From positions 248,001-312,000 of the forward strand of contig JBBPBK010000058.1 of assembly GCA_039720395.1 (NCBI GenBank): 64,000 nucleotides of DNA, written 5' to 3'. Every line of letters starts with the position of its first letter. Position 1 is the stretch's first letter. The notes beneath the pieces were generated by a model. That model did not search any database. It saw only the letters and a list, made by a program, of their open reading frames with translations, and had not been told where the DNA came from. The position numbers were made by a program, and so were the translations under genes. Below are positions 21,801-29,690 of this stretch, piece by piece. The DNA comes from Liquidambar formosana. Its lineage: Eukaryota > Streptophyta > Magnoliopsida > Saxifragales > Altingiaceae.

Positions 21801-22877
21801 ATTCAGAAATATAGAGTGAGAACTTTCCATGATGCTCCCATATCTACTGGGCAACCAAATGAGTAGTCAGTATGAATGCGTCCACCAACTCTATCTCGTG
21901 ATTCCAACAAGAGCACCTGAACAAATGATAGCAGCTATAAGAAGTTGCTGGAAGCAGCACAAAATCTAGCTCATCACCTGGCAAGAAAAAGAGACACTTA
22001 TAAAATAATCACCTTAAAAGATGCATTACAGAGAATACGCGCAGCAGCGATCCCCGAAATACCACCACCAATCACAATGACTGAAGGTAGTGAACTGTGT
22101 CGCCTCTCAATGCGTGACGCAAAAGTGCCTAGTCAATGGAAAAATATAAATCAGAAAGGGCAACGACAGAGTTGATGTGTTGCCTCTCCATCCTCCTGCT
22201 TGCTCTGTCTTTCTCTCACGAGATAAAGACAACAAGTGACAAACCCTTCAACTTGAGGGTTCAAAATGTAAGAGAGAAAATCATTTAATTATTGATGCGC
22301 CTTCTGGAGGTGAAAAATTAAATTCCTTTATTCCAAACAACACGATCACTTTTTGCATGCAAATACTCAGATGTAATTCCACTGACAGAGACCAGGGTGT
22401 GGTCCAGCAAAATGTAAAGTATTTCCAATCCTTGCTTCTAAGAATTGAAATCACAAGGTTTATTAGATGATGATGATAAATTGAGTGGCACCCAGTTGTA
22501 ATATGCAATTAAGTTCGTCATTGTTCATTTAAGAAAGAGAAATCTAGTCCGCTAAAGGTAGGCATTGTCCATAATTTTTGCAGTGGAAAAAGAAAATTGA
22601 AGCACGGGTATTATTTATCCCTTTCCAGAAAGGGTTCTAATATATTATGTAATAATATTTTATTTCAGGACATTATACACAGTATTTATATTTATTACTT
22701 GGAGAGAGGAATAAGCAAAGAACCACAGGAATGAATAATTGCACAGAACCAAACCACCATCCTCAGTTGCAGAATCTATCAGATGGATTACATTTGTAAT
22801 GTACTGAGTATAAATAATAAAAATATAAAACACTAACCCTGCAGCAGATTGTTGGAGATGGATTCTTTGGGCTCCAT
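737..22877 (-). CDS. PAO4: Polyamine oxidase, PAO4-like (5' seven exons; 3' part outside window)
   Basis: This FAD-dependent amine oxidase is expected to back-convert spermine and spermidine, releasing H2O2; PAO2/3/4-type plant enzymes are typically peroxisomal. Exons, in coding order on the minus strand: 22838-22877, 22013-22128, 21828-21916, 20273-20386, 1115-1202, 925-1010, 737-839. They join in one frame to 212 codons. Visible motifs are the N-terminal dinucleotide fold [10 protein letters not shown], then [29 protein letters not shown](W), [17 protein letters not shown], and [14 protein letters not shown] with [29 protein letters not shown] and the FKRILKETEKVRDE segment resemble PAO4 more than PAO2/3; that subgroup call is from memory of the family. 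The remaining C-terminal half, including any peroxisomal signal, should lie before base 1. Intron 4 is 19.1 kb of nested transposons. The donors of introns 3 (GA) and 7 (GC) are not GT. No exon has a premature stop, but the GA donor leaves open that the gene is damaged. Confidence 0.88.
925..1010 (-). CDS. PAO4: PAO4-like exon 6
   Basis: This exon encodes [20 protein letters not shown] followed by VLDRNPYL and two bases of Arg. The acceptor is CCTCTAG/ACAGAG and the donor is TTAAG/GTATGA. The intron before it is 104 bp and the one after it 85 bp, normal short plant introns. Confidence 0.92.
1115..1202 (-). CDS. PAO4: PAO4-like exon 5
   Basis: This exon encodes [20 protein letters not shown] followed by DTFKRILKE. 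The acceptor is GGCTCTTTCAG/T with a good pyrimidine tract, and the donor is AAAGAG/GTAGGC. It joins exon 4 across a 19,070-bp intron: the split Ser codon and the family order (DHDLES-Y-LFDMDG) show the two belong together. Confidence 0.92.
1641..4520 (+). pseudogene. LINE ORF1 remnant (DUF4283-type RNA-binding protein)
   Basis: Fragments in shifting frames match plant LINE ORF1. [18 protein letters not shown] is at about 1700-1770. [20 protein letters not shown] is at about 1938-1998. After a frameshift near 2487 comes [19 protein letters not shown] at about 2534-2600, the typical end of the DUF4283 domain. A C-terminal part spans 3824-4315, and a following piece reads [19 protein letters not shown] (about 4447-4503). 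An A-tract (2635-2652) and a DNA element (3034-3659) interrupt it. No CCHC knuckle was identified. Confidence 0.75.
3034..3659. mobile_element. 'gatacg'-type inverted-repeat element, copy 1
   Basis: The ends are inverted: GAAGCACAGATAC at the left and GTATCCGTGCATC at the right, and the interior holds many 'gatac', 'cgtatc' and 'ggatac' words. It matches the ends of 9179-10539. It is inserted within the LINE ORF1 region. There is no coding capacity, and I could not define a target duplication. Confidence 0.65.
4557..8540 (+). pseudogene. LINE ORF2 remnant: APE endonuclease and reverse transcriptase
   Basis: ORF2 starts [12 protein letters not shown]. The endonuclease metal-binding LQESK motif reads VL-stop-ESKME, a C-to-T change of Gln to a stop. 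Later landmarks are [41 protein letters not shown] (about 5080-5220), ALIPKK...[16 protein letters not shown] (about 6985-7090), [18 protein letters not shown] and [18 protein letters not shown] (7143-7280). The catalytic YxDD-type box reads FADGTLIF near 7530, losing the second Asp. [11 protein letters not shown] and the thumb region follow. The C-terminal zinc domain is absent; the coding part ends near 8534. It is interrupted at 5664-6666. Confidence 0.88.
5664..6666. mobile_element. Non-autonomous DNA element inserted in LINE ORF2 (Mutator- or hAT-like)
   Basis: It is flanked by a perfect 9-bp repeat, atttttgct, at 5655-5663 and 6667-6675. Terminal inverted repeats read attgttttaaaa at the left and ttttaaaacactg at the right, with GC-rich 'gcgt' and 'gcctcgcc' stretches inside each end. 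A 9-bp duplication favours Mutator, though an 8-bp hAT site next to a chance base is possible. The LINE frame resumes after it. No transposase is seen. Confidence 0.75.
8855..9131. mobile_element. hAT-type MITE, 277 bp
   Basis: The ends are TAGGGCTGTAAAATGAGCC and GGCTCGTTTACACCCCTA, which are inverted repeats. Flanking 8-mers ccaacagg (8847-8854) and ccaacaag (9132-9139) are a target duplication with one change. The interior is rich in 'gagctcg' and 'ggctcg' words, as in the common plant MITEs of this type. It lies in PAO intron 4. Confidence 0.85.
9179..10539. mobile_element. 'gatacg'-type inverted-repeat element, copy 2
   Basis: It begins GAAGCACGGATA and ends TATCCGTGCTTC, a perfect 12-bp terminal inverted repeat. 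Subterminal DNA is packed with 'gatacg' and 'cgtatc' words, for example around 10340-10500. The 'gatatatcg' element 9342-10078 is nested inside. A roughly 30-bp direct repeat (about 9308 and 10116) flanks that nested copy. No ORF; target duplication not resolved. Confidence 0.75.
9342..10078. mobile_element. 'gatatatcg' self-complementary hAT-like element, copy 1
   Basis: It is flanked by perfect 8-bp repeats ggtaatat (9334-9341 and 10079-10086). The termini are CAAGGACTTTAATATCG and the inverse of CATGGACTTAAAAATCG. Both ends are made of runs of 'gatatatcg', 'cgatatc' and similar near-palindromic words. The central 400 bp are AT-rich and unrelated. The 8-bp duplication and CA-GG termini suggest hAT; no transposase is present. 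It matches 15636-18829 in inverse orientation. Confidence 0.8.
10575..11433 (+). repeat. Gypsy 5' LTR
   Basis: It starts TGATGAAG and ends CTACATCA. It aligns along its length with 19269-20172. A block of about 70 bp present in the right LTR (about 19600-19670, including 'tatataaag' and the following AT-rich part) is missing here. The interior is rich in 'cttggtc' and 'ccaagttggctt' words. Confidence 0.85.
11437..11450 (+). promoter_or_regulatory. Gypsy primer-binding site (initiator tRNA-Met type)
   Basis: TGATATCAGAGTGA, three bases after the LTR, is a degenerate form of the TGGTATCAGAGC site. Confidence 0.6.
11461..12640 (+). pseudogene. Gypsy gag remnant
   Basis: It starts ATGACTATGCAATCG with an early stop (ATACCCCTTTGA). 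The retrotransposon gag domain is visible as [16 protein letters not shown], then [22 protein letters not shown] and the WEKYM stretch (about 11820-12075). A CCHC zinc knuckle, [15 protein letters not shown], is intact at 12526-12570. Several frameshifts separate the parts. Confidence 0.82.
12690..13080 (+). pseudogene. Gypsy aspartic protease remnant
   Basis: The fragment [10 protein letters not shown] (about 12741-12770) corresponds to the active-site strand, with the usual D-S/T-G order altered to [19 protein letters not shown] (about 12935-12980) and the terminal YTFLFNNKK part (about 13021-13050) follow in other frames. Weak on its own, but in the correct place between gag and RT. Confidence 0.6.
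13380..14040 (+). pseudogene. Gypsy reverse transcriptase remnant
   Basis: The read gives [21 protein letters not shown] (with DYGTINKI), [54 protein letters not shown], then [18 protein letters not shown]. The catalytic box keeps FDD, but the preceding Tyr codon is now TAA. Several other stops are single-base changes. Confidence 0.92.
14040..14670 (+). pseudogene. Gypsy RNase H remnant
   Basis: After a [20 protein letters not shown] linker, the RNase H part reads [17 protein letters not shown] (about 14288-14340), then [32 protein letters not shown] and [12 protein letters not shown] (14399-14570). The end [19 protein letters not shown] is the link to the integrase. The middle is deleted or frame-shifted. 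Confidence 0.88.
14690..15635 (+). pseudogene. Gypsy integrase remnant (main part)
   Basis: The HHCC-like region is seen as [18 protein letters not shown] sequence (about 14890-14930). [16 protein letters not shown] and [19 protein letters not shown] (about 15100-15165) are from the catalytic core; SDRD holds the second catalytic Asp. Then [31 protein letters not shown] and FSKHIXDIHDDV follow. A short local repeat (about 15285-15342) duplicates 'ttgttggtgatcatctt'. It breaks off at [11 protein letters not shown], where the nested element enters. Confidence 0.88.
15744..17590 (+). mobile_element. Copia solo LTR nested in the 'gatatatcg' element
   Basis: It starts TGTTGGACCCAAGG and ends TTGGGACAACA. 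The flanking 5-mers caacg and cagca are an imperfect duplication. The 3' part (17100-17590) has the LTR style of a large plant Copia, with 'aatcctcaagcgaggtc' and a run of 'tctctctct'. No internal region or primer site follows, so it is a solo LTR. Without the MITE inside it, it is about 1.2 kb. Confidence 0.75.
16407..17051. mobile_element. hAT-type MITE inside the Copia solo LTR
   Basis: The left end is TAGGAATGTCAATGGGTCAGG and the right end, inverted, is TGGGGATGTCAATGGTATGGG. Flanking 8-mers ttgatgag and ttaatgaa match at six of eight positions. The ends are rich in 'ccccaaccc' and 'gggtttggg'. An (AT)n tract lies at about 16822-16849. Confidence 0.8.
17733..18500. other. Low-complexity block within 'gatatatcg' copy 2
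   Basis: It contains 'aag' triplet runs (17737-17757, 17808-17823), a 'cgtcgtcgtt' and 'catcatc' stretch (about 17870-17915), and a poly-T tract of about 27 (18464-18490). The open frame through it has no family features and biased composition. I see no gene. Confidence 0.55.
18830..19268 (+). pseudogene. Gypsy integrase C-terminus and chromodomain-like tail
   Basis: Pol resumes after the nested element: [20 protein letters not shown], then [20 protein letters not shown] (about 18880-19000). [20 protein letters not shown] (about 19100-19160) resembles the chromodomain-like fold, and the polyprotein ends [13 protein letters not shown] (about 19237-19280), running over the polypurine tract and the LTR start. 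Confidence 0.85.
19269..20172 (+). repeat. Gypsy 3' LTR
   Basis: It starts TGATGGAG directly after the purine-rich tract CCAGAGAGAGT and ends CTGACATCA. It keeps a block lost from the 5' LTR that holds TATATAAAG at about 19606-19614, a likely TATA box. Confidence 0.87.
20273..20386 (-). CDS. PAO4: PAO4-like exon 4
   Basis: This exon encodes [20 protein letters not shown] and then [17 protein letters not shown], a highly conserved block of plant PAO2/3/4 proteins. The acceptor is ATTATACAG/G and the donor is AAAG/GTATTT. It lies 100 bp beyond the right LTR of the Gypsy element (ends 20172), so the transposon stops just short of the coding sequence. The open codon (AG) is completed by exon 5. 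Confidence 0.93.
20387..21827 (-). other. PAO4-like intron 3
   Basis: This 1441-bp AT-rich intron has a T-tract (20931-20948) and no coding features. Its acceptor is ATACAG; its 5' end reads GAAAGT in place of GT. Confidence 0.7.
21828..21916 (-). CDS. PAO4: PAO4-like exon 3, FAD-contacting ESRDRVGGR segment
   Basis: This exon encodes [20 protein letters not shown], followed by GCPVDMGAS and two bases of the Trp codon completed in exon 4. The Glu-Ser-Arg-Asp-Arg and Gly-Gly-Arg residues are the usual FAD contacts. The acceptor is TTTGTTCAG/GTG. The sequence at the 3' border is TCATG/GAAAGT, where a GT donor would be TCATG/GTAAAG, so a T seems to be missing. See the finding on this donor. Confidence 0.88.
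22013..22128 (-). CDS. PAO4: PAO4-like exon 2, FAD-binding glycine motif
   Basis: This exon encodes a short basic stretch (RIERRHSS) and then [19 protein letters not shown], the GxGxxG nucleotide-binding turn of the amine oxidase FAD domain, ending NASFK. The acceptor is TTGACTAG/GC and the donor is AAG/GTGATT. It is followed by a 96-bp intron (21917-22012). Confidence 0.9.
22129..22837 (-). other. PAO4-like intron 1
   Basis: GTTAGT to TGACTAG, 709 bp. No coding or mobile sequence seen. Confidence 0.6.
22838..22877 (-). CDS. PAO4: PAO4-like exon 1 with start codon
   Basis: Exon 1 encodes [13 protein letters not shown] plus the first base of a Gly codon. It ends in a good donor (CAGG/GTTAGT). 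The phase fits exon 2 exactly, which starts with GC after an acceptor ending TGACTAG. An alternative ATG at 22191 was considered, but it has no donor in the right phase before exon 2 and reads into an in-frame stop. A variable 10-30 residue leader before the FAD motif is normal for this family. Intron 1 would be 709 bp. Confidence 0.7.
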
Positions 22878-23149
22878 TCAGAAGGTATTATTTTAATGGT
22901 AAAATAAGAAAATTTGTTAGGGCTGTATAGGAATCAAGAAATTGGAAATTAATTGGAAAGAATGGTAGAGAATAAAGATTAGAAGGCCGGCAATAAAGCG
23001 GCTTAGATTAGAAGAACAACGCAGCTTATCAAACCAGCTCATAAGGTGATGATCAAATATATGTGTTTTTTTTCTGAAAAAGGTACGAATCGGAGAACAA
23101 AAAACCGTCTATGGACCGAAGAGTCGAGCGTCGATTGCATTGATCGATG

Positions 23150-23180
<31 letters not shown>
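22878..23180 (-). promoter_or_regulatory. PAO4-like 5' UTR and promoter-proximal region with (GA)n tract
   Basis: On the minus strand this lies just upstream of the start codon. A (CT)n tract at 23151-23180 reads as (GA)n in the gene orientation, about 275 bp before the ATG, a common place for GA repeats in plant promoters. I could not fix a TATA box or a transcription start. Confidence 0.45.
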
Positions 23181-23183
<3 letters not shown>

Positions 23184-23370
23184 CCACCCCGTTTTATGTT
23201 TTAACCTTTTTCTTTTTCTGCTAAAAACCCGCCCTTCTTGACTGGAAATCATCGGTGATGAACAAAAAAATAAATAAATAAATAAATTATATCTACGTTT
23301 AGGACCCTGTCTTTTCTGAAATTGCAATGCGCTCCCTATTTTCGAAAATAATCTACATTCATCTCCCCTC

Positions 23371-23610
23371 ATAGACCTTATCAGCACTAATGGTGGATGC
23401 TAATGTCATGCTAAATTACTTTAAATATATCCATTCTCAATGCAATTCCCCTAGGCATCTTTGCCGTTTTAATTCTCCGTGCGAGATTCCATAGACCTTA
23501 TCAGCACTAATAGTGGATGCTGATGTCATGCTAAATTGCTTTAAATACATCCATTCTCAGTGCAATTCCTTTAGGCGTCTTCGCCGTTTTAATTCTCCGT
23601 GAGAGATTCC
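23371..23610. repeat. 120-bp tandem duplication
   Basis: Units 23371-23490 and 23491-23610 are the same length and nearly identical, both starting ATAGACCTTATCAGCACTAA and ending GAGATTCC. Confidence 0.93.
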
Positions 23611-23708
23611 ATCTAAGCCATCCATTTGAGATCTACTTGACATTGAAAGCAACTTAAGTTGCTTTAACCTAACCTAGTTTTAGGTATAAATAAAATAAAA
23701 AACCTATC

Positions 23709-26608
23709 TTACCTAATCCATAAGAACCTTGGCAAAGTCCATTGGCTATTTCCAAGAGAAAAGAACGCTTCAACTCTCTCACCCTTCCATCTCTTTCCTC
23801 TCTCACCATCCTCTCTCTATGTCTTTGCATCTTAACGCACTCCCTCCGTCTCTTTGCGTCGTCAGCGATCTACTCCCTATATGCCAACATATGCAAAAAA
23901 AAACCCATGACATCTTCATCATCAGCGACTATAGACACCCAAATTTTGTAAGGCCATCGCCGAACAAAAGCAGTAATCCTGTCGACATCGGGATTAAGCC
24001 GGACACACGTAGCATAACATTGGTTACAACCCCTCTTTCTTTTCTCCCCATCTCAACGTTCTCTCTCCCTCCTATTCGCGTTCAGATTTGCTGTAGTACT
24101 AGAAAAAACACAACATATGCTGTGCGTCTTTTGGATCACAACACGTGGCAAAAATAAAACATGGACGGTCCTTGTGTAAAACTCTCCAAATTCAATAGTT
24201 TTGGTGGGCATTGAATCAACTTAACTGGCGTTAAGCCATTAACCCTTCCCTTCCAACCCTTCCAAAATCCCCAAACGATAACATATTTCGTCATCGATGA
24301 CCCTCACCAGCCCTATTATGCCTCCTTACAAAACAAGTATGTTTTTCTTCAACTACGGCCAAGCTTGGTTTTGTAACGATTTTCGGCAACAATAATTCTT
24401 AAACATCCCAACATATAATTCTCAAAACTAGGAAAAAAAAAATGTGAAGAAAATTTGAGGAGACGTCACTGGGAAGTGGGAAGAAACCCCATCTTTTCTT
24501 CCGACGACTGGCATCTGTTTTCCAACCATGGCCTTTGGTCCCAAGCCTGGTTCACTAATGTTTTCTGGTAAAAAACCATGTTTTCCTGGCAACAATTCCC
24601 AAAACATTCCAACATATATTGGAGAAAGAAAAAGAAAAAGAAAAAAGAAAAATACATATAAAGACGAAGAAAATAATCTTAATCTTTCGACCACAAACAC
24701 TCCAGATCCAACTTTTTATTATTTGTTGTTGTTTGAAAGGGGATTTTATTTACTTAAAAGAAAATAGTTGTTCTATACATGACTATCTTGTTTAGTGAAA
24801 GACATACTGAATGAAATAAAGGGCTTTTCTACTACACAAAACAGTGTTTGCTTTTTTGAACCCATGCTTAATTACAACTGTTACAGGAAAAAAACCTCAA
24901 ATTTCTCATCTTAATCTCCATCGATATCACCTACCAGATCCACCATTAGCTATGTAGATCCACATGTCGTTCGCCGAAAAACTTTTGAATTTAAAGATGC
25001 CGTCGGAAAACCTTTGAGGTTGAAAATGCCGCCGGGAAAGCAGATCCATTCGGCGTTTGCCGTGGAGATCCACTCACCATTCGCCGGAAAAGCAAATCCA
25101 CTTAGGCAACTCAGCCTTAAGATGTGGTTGGCTGTTTGCCGTGAAGGTGTGGATTTGCTTTCGGCTATATGGGTTTTTTAACTCATGCCGTTAGCTATTT
25201 AGGTGCTGCTTTGGGATTAAAAGAGATATTTTATCTCACACCGTTGGATGCCCCCTCTCAGCCACATGTCGCAATCCGAAAGATGCACAGCATATGTTGT
25301 GTTTTTTCTAGTACTACAGCAAATCCAAACGCCTCCTATTCTTAATCTCCATCCTTTCACATGTTTTAAGAATCCCTCGACTCTTTTCGTTTTTTTCACT
25401 AGAGAATTTATTGAAGAGCAACCAAATGAGAGGAAATAAATCCCCCTAGCATCTGATTCAAGCTGATTATAAGTAACAAATGCAAAGAGGATTCGTGCTA
25501 ATCACGGCTTCCATTAGTTGAAAATTGAATTTATTTGATCCAGACTCCACAATTGCATTCTAAATATTTCAATTGCTTATGATTCTGCTTCCATTACATC
25601 AGCACCTATGCTAACTCAACCCCTAATAAGAAACCCCAATACCCAAAAAACAACAAACGCCTAGAGTGCAAACAAAAGGAAAAGCTTAAACTAAGATCAA
25701 TTGGAACAAACCTAAGCCTCTCCAATACACAAGAGAGCTATAATCCAGAACAAAAAAATCGCACTTGAAATGCAGCCAATCTATTAAATGCAACCAATAT
25801 GTACCACACTTAAGACGAAACCAAACTCCACTTAAGACGGAAACCAAGCTAAACTCTCCAAAAAAAGCTGGGATAGATCAGAAACATGTCAAGATTTTGC
25901 ATCAACTCAAACTTATAGAGAGAAACTTTCACGTACATCTGAAAGAAAGGAAATTATTGACTCGCCTTGCTCCCAAACAAATCCCTTTTTTGATATTCCA
26001 TCTCTACTAGCCTATCCACAATTTCTTTATCATTCCCCAAACTTTGATTGCTTGCACTCCTTTTTGAAAATTAATAAAAATATATTTTGCCCATAAAAAT
26101 AAAAATAAAAATTTGAAAATTTCTATTGCTTGTGATTCTCCTTTCATTGACATCTGAGTATTCTCTTTTCCTTCTTTAATCACAGGTTATTTTTATTATC
26201 TTAAAGCCTTATAAGAAATTTCAATTGATGTTAAAGACCATACTTCTACATTTTGCAATAGTCTGTGGTGTTTATATATGCATAATCTATCTAAAGTAGA
26301 TAAGCCCCATTCTATTTTGAAACTCAAGATGATCGTCGTTATTAGGAGGAGAAAAAGCATTGAGATGGAGAGAGAAGATAGAAGGATCACCAGTGATAGA
26401 GATGTCTTAGGTTTACTGCATACTGTCGGTGTATAGGGAGTAGATTGCCTGACGATCTACAGAGATAGAGGGAGTGCGTTGAGATGTAGAGACATAGAGA
26501 AAGAATGGTGAGAGAGAAGAGGGAGGGAAGGGTGAGAGAGTTGAAATGTTCTTCTCTCTTGGAAATAGTTAATGCACTTTGCCTAAGGTTCTTATAGATT
26601 AGGTGAGG
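23709..26608. mobile_element. Probable long-terminal-inverted-repeat element (Mutator-like, non-autonomous)
   Basis: The left arm (about 23709-23895) and the right arm (about 26417-26608) are inverted copies of about 190 bp; both hold TATTTCCAAGAGA, CAACTCTCTCACCCTTCC and CGCACTCCCTC. A second inverted pair lies inside: 24077-24149 and 25261-25333, sharing TTTGCTGTAGTACTAGAAAA and ACACAACATATGCTGTGC. The interior has two diverged copies of a 'ggcaacaat...cccaacatata' segment (24380-24420 and 24590-24620) and no transposase. The long arms suggest Mutator; I found no target duplication. Confidence 0.55.
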
Positions 26609-26749
26609 CAGATGTTGCAAGGCCTTTTCTAACGGCAAGAACAGATTGATTTGTATGTAAATGAGGTTGAACTCTTTCTTGTTTTGGGTTTAAATGTCGT
26701 AGCTTATGATAAAGTTTATATGTAGTGCTTGGGTTGTGTTTCCACCTAA

Positions 26750-27665
26750 AAATAGCATTTTTTGGTTATTAGTGAAAAACCAATGGGAATATGCCATGTG
26801 GGCAATTATGGTTAATTAGTTGAGAGCATTTATGATTTGACTTGGTTAAAAAAGAAGTGGGGGAGTACTGATTTTTATTTATCACATGTGTTTTATATGA
26901 TTTTAGTAGTAACTAACCACTCTAGCAAAAAAGAAGGAAGTGGAGATCATGGAAGATGTAACTACCCACTACTTTGCCACATGTCATCGTAGGAGCAAGA
27001 GATGCAAGCATGAAGATATCCACTACTCCTCATCTGATGGTAACCACCCACTACTACTTCCAATATGGCACCACTCAAGCAAAGAACAAGGGAGTGGGGC
27101 AGCCCACTAATTCAAGCACGTGCAGCAGAAATTCAGCAACTATTGAAGCACTCCCAACATCTATAAATAGCATAAGAAAAGACCAAAGAAAGGGTTCCAC
27201 AACCAACACAACTCCTTCTTAGGAAAATCAACTTTAGTTTAAATTAGCTTCATAGCTCTCCAGTTTTAGAGTAGTTTAGATTACTTTCAAATCTCACTCT
27301 ACTTTCCAATTCTTAGTGTAATTTGCTTTCAAGCTATGTTCAAGAACTCTTGTTGCTCATTGTAATTCATGAAGTTTGCTTTTAATGATTCTCGGTGTTT
27401 GTGAGTTTACTTTCAATCACTACTCTCACTCATTTTATTTCTTTTTAGACATCCATACTAGACCCAAGAGAGAGGAACCCCTATCTCTCGTCAATCGCTT
27501 GATACTTTAAATTTCTCAATTTCAATTACAATCGGTGACCAAATAGGCATTTGGGGCCAACAGCCTTAAATTCAACGGCCTAGGAGGTGCTGAGGGGTCG
27601 TGGTTACACGATCTTTAGGCTTTCGAGCCTTGGCACGCCCGTAACATTTTTAGTGTGAACAGGTT
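26750..27665 (+). mobile_element. LTR-like block (possible Gypsy solo LTR)
   Basis: The layout resembles plant Gypsy LTRs: a 'ccacatgtcatcgtagg' upstream part, a TATA box CTATAAATAG at 27161-27170, a transcribed-like part, and a 3' portion with 'ggggccaaca' and 'ggcacgcccgtaac'. The Ogre/Tat-like LTR at 56.2 kb has a similar upstream phrase. The borders are not fixed and no internal region is seen. Confidence 0.35.
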
Positions 27666-29690
27666 GGAACACTCTTAGGGAAACTAGCAAGGGAGCAGAA
27701 GGAAAACATAGTGAACATGTACCTCTAGTTACCTACTTATATATACTTAGTTGGTGCACGCGTTAAATAAATTTTTAACACAAATGAATTATACCCACCA
27801 TTATGATTTCTTTATAGGATTTTTTTTTCCTTTAGATGCATGATATTGATAGAAATTGAAGCCTTAAATAGAGTATATTCAAAATGGTTGTGTATTCTAC
27901 CTGGCAAAGTAATACATTCAAAAGGTTCTATATTCAAATACAATCTCACAATCTTCCTATATAAGCGCTCATGTTCTACCGTTTTTGCTAGGCATAAAAA
28001 ACATGTCATGTAGTTGAAAAACCAATCAAATATATGTTTTGGATACATCCTTCTTAAAGGGTTAAAATGACAAAAAAAAGTTCAAAATTTTGAGGTTTTT
28101 TTTTTCTTTCTCTCTTCAATCTTTTTACAAATTCATAAATAGTACAGAAAACTGGTTCTAGTCAATGTCTATTATTTTATTTTATTTTTTTTCAATACTT
28201 AAGGTATAGATGTTGATCCTTTGTTGATATTTTCAATTGTAATTTGCTTTGCATCTCTAAATTTTTTTGTCGAAGGTGAAAATTGATCTTATTGAATCCG
28301 ATCCAAAAAGTGAAAATAACCTACATATTGACAAAGAACTATATATAAGTGAATATAACAAAAGATATTAGAGATTCCATGTAATAATCATTAATAATAG
28401 CATTAAATACATGTAAGCTAGAATACAAAACTAAAGATATTTTAAAAGAAGGTAGAGAAAAGGCCTAAAATATTTATGACAGAGCATTCCTATAATGTTT
28501 TTTTTTCCCCCAAACCAACACATTTTTTGTCTCTCACATGTAAAAAGAAAAAAAAGTATATGCAAACATATATAGATATATATATATATATCTAAAGCAT
28601 TGGTTACTAATGATATTAGCTCTTCACCTTAAAATTCATTCAGGAAAGAAAAATATGGTGATTGAAACATGGTCCTTTACCATCTGTGTGCTAAAAAAAA
28701 TGATAAGAAAATTGATACCTTTTTTTATGGATTTTGGTTCAACTAGAGAAAAACAAAATATTGATGCTCCATTCTACCATTAGCAAAGCCGTATAGAATG
28801 AGAGGGAGAAGAGGAAGAGAAGAACTTATGACAAAAAAATAAAAAAATAAAAAAGGAAAAAGAAAAGGAAAGACGTATGGGTAGAGGAGACGTACGGAGT
28901 AGGAAATACCTATAATTTATTAGGGTTGAGGGTAGTGTTGTCATTGTGGTTTTTTTTAAGGGTAATATAGGAATTCAAAAGTTTTTCTAAGATACAGACT
29001 TTTATAGGTAGTATAGATAGATATTTGATGAGGACTCAGATTAAACTGATTAAACATTTTACCTCCCCACTCTAAAGGTTGTATTTGCCTTGTTTGATTT
29101 TCTTTTGCAAAATTCCTTTCGGTGCCATTAATACTTCGTAGTTTATAGTTTTATAGCCAGTTCTTGTACAATTTTGTTTCGATCCCAAGAACCGGGGAGA
29201 ATAAAAGAGATAATAATGAAAAGAAGGAATAGAATATAGAACTATTTTTCTTTGGGTGTAAAAGAAGTAGAAAGGAACTGAGAAAAACAATATAAAAGGA
29301 GTAGAAACTCCAATTCTCTTTAAGTTGAACACTCTTGTGAATGATTTGTTAACTTAAAAAAAATGTGGAGATTGTGCTTCTATCAAATATTAGCATTGTT
29401 GTATGGTGTTTGGTAGGAATGATAAGGATGTAGCAACTGATAACTACATTAATGAGTGGAGGGTGGCAGTCATCCTTTCTTTCTTTTTCTTTTTTTGGTA
29501 TTTTAACAAAAATTCGTGGTTGCCATATGTCGCTACCCCAAAAAAGGGATCCTTCAAGAGAAGTTTAAGGGATTTTAAATGGGACGACCTCGATTCGCAT
29601 TGGCATGGAATAAGGGTGGTGGAAAATTGATTTGGTTCATTTCAAGGGCGCCTTGACTAGTCTAAACATGCGAGCATATCTAAAATACTA
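27666..29690. other. AT-rich spacer without recognised genes
   Basis: It contains poly-T and poly-A stretches (28095-28110, 28840-28870), a 'tatatata' run at about 28577-28592, and only short ORFs without family features. Confidence 0.5.

Noticed and set aside
22142..22191. Alternative PAO start codon at 22191
   Set aside because: No donor of the right phase lies between it and exon 2, and it reads into an in-frame stop just before the exon 2 acceptor.
23729..24157. 142-codon ORF
   Set aside because: It lies in an arm of an inverted-repeat element, and the other arm has a similar chance ORF (26387-26638).
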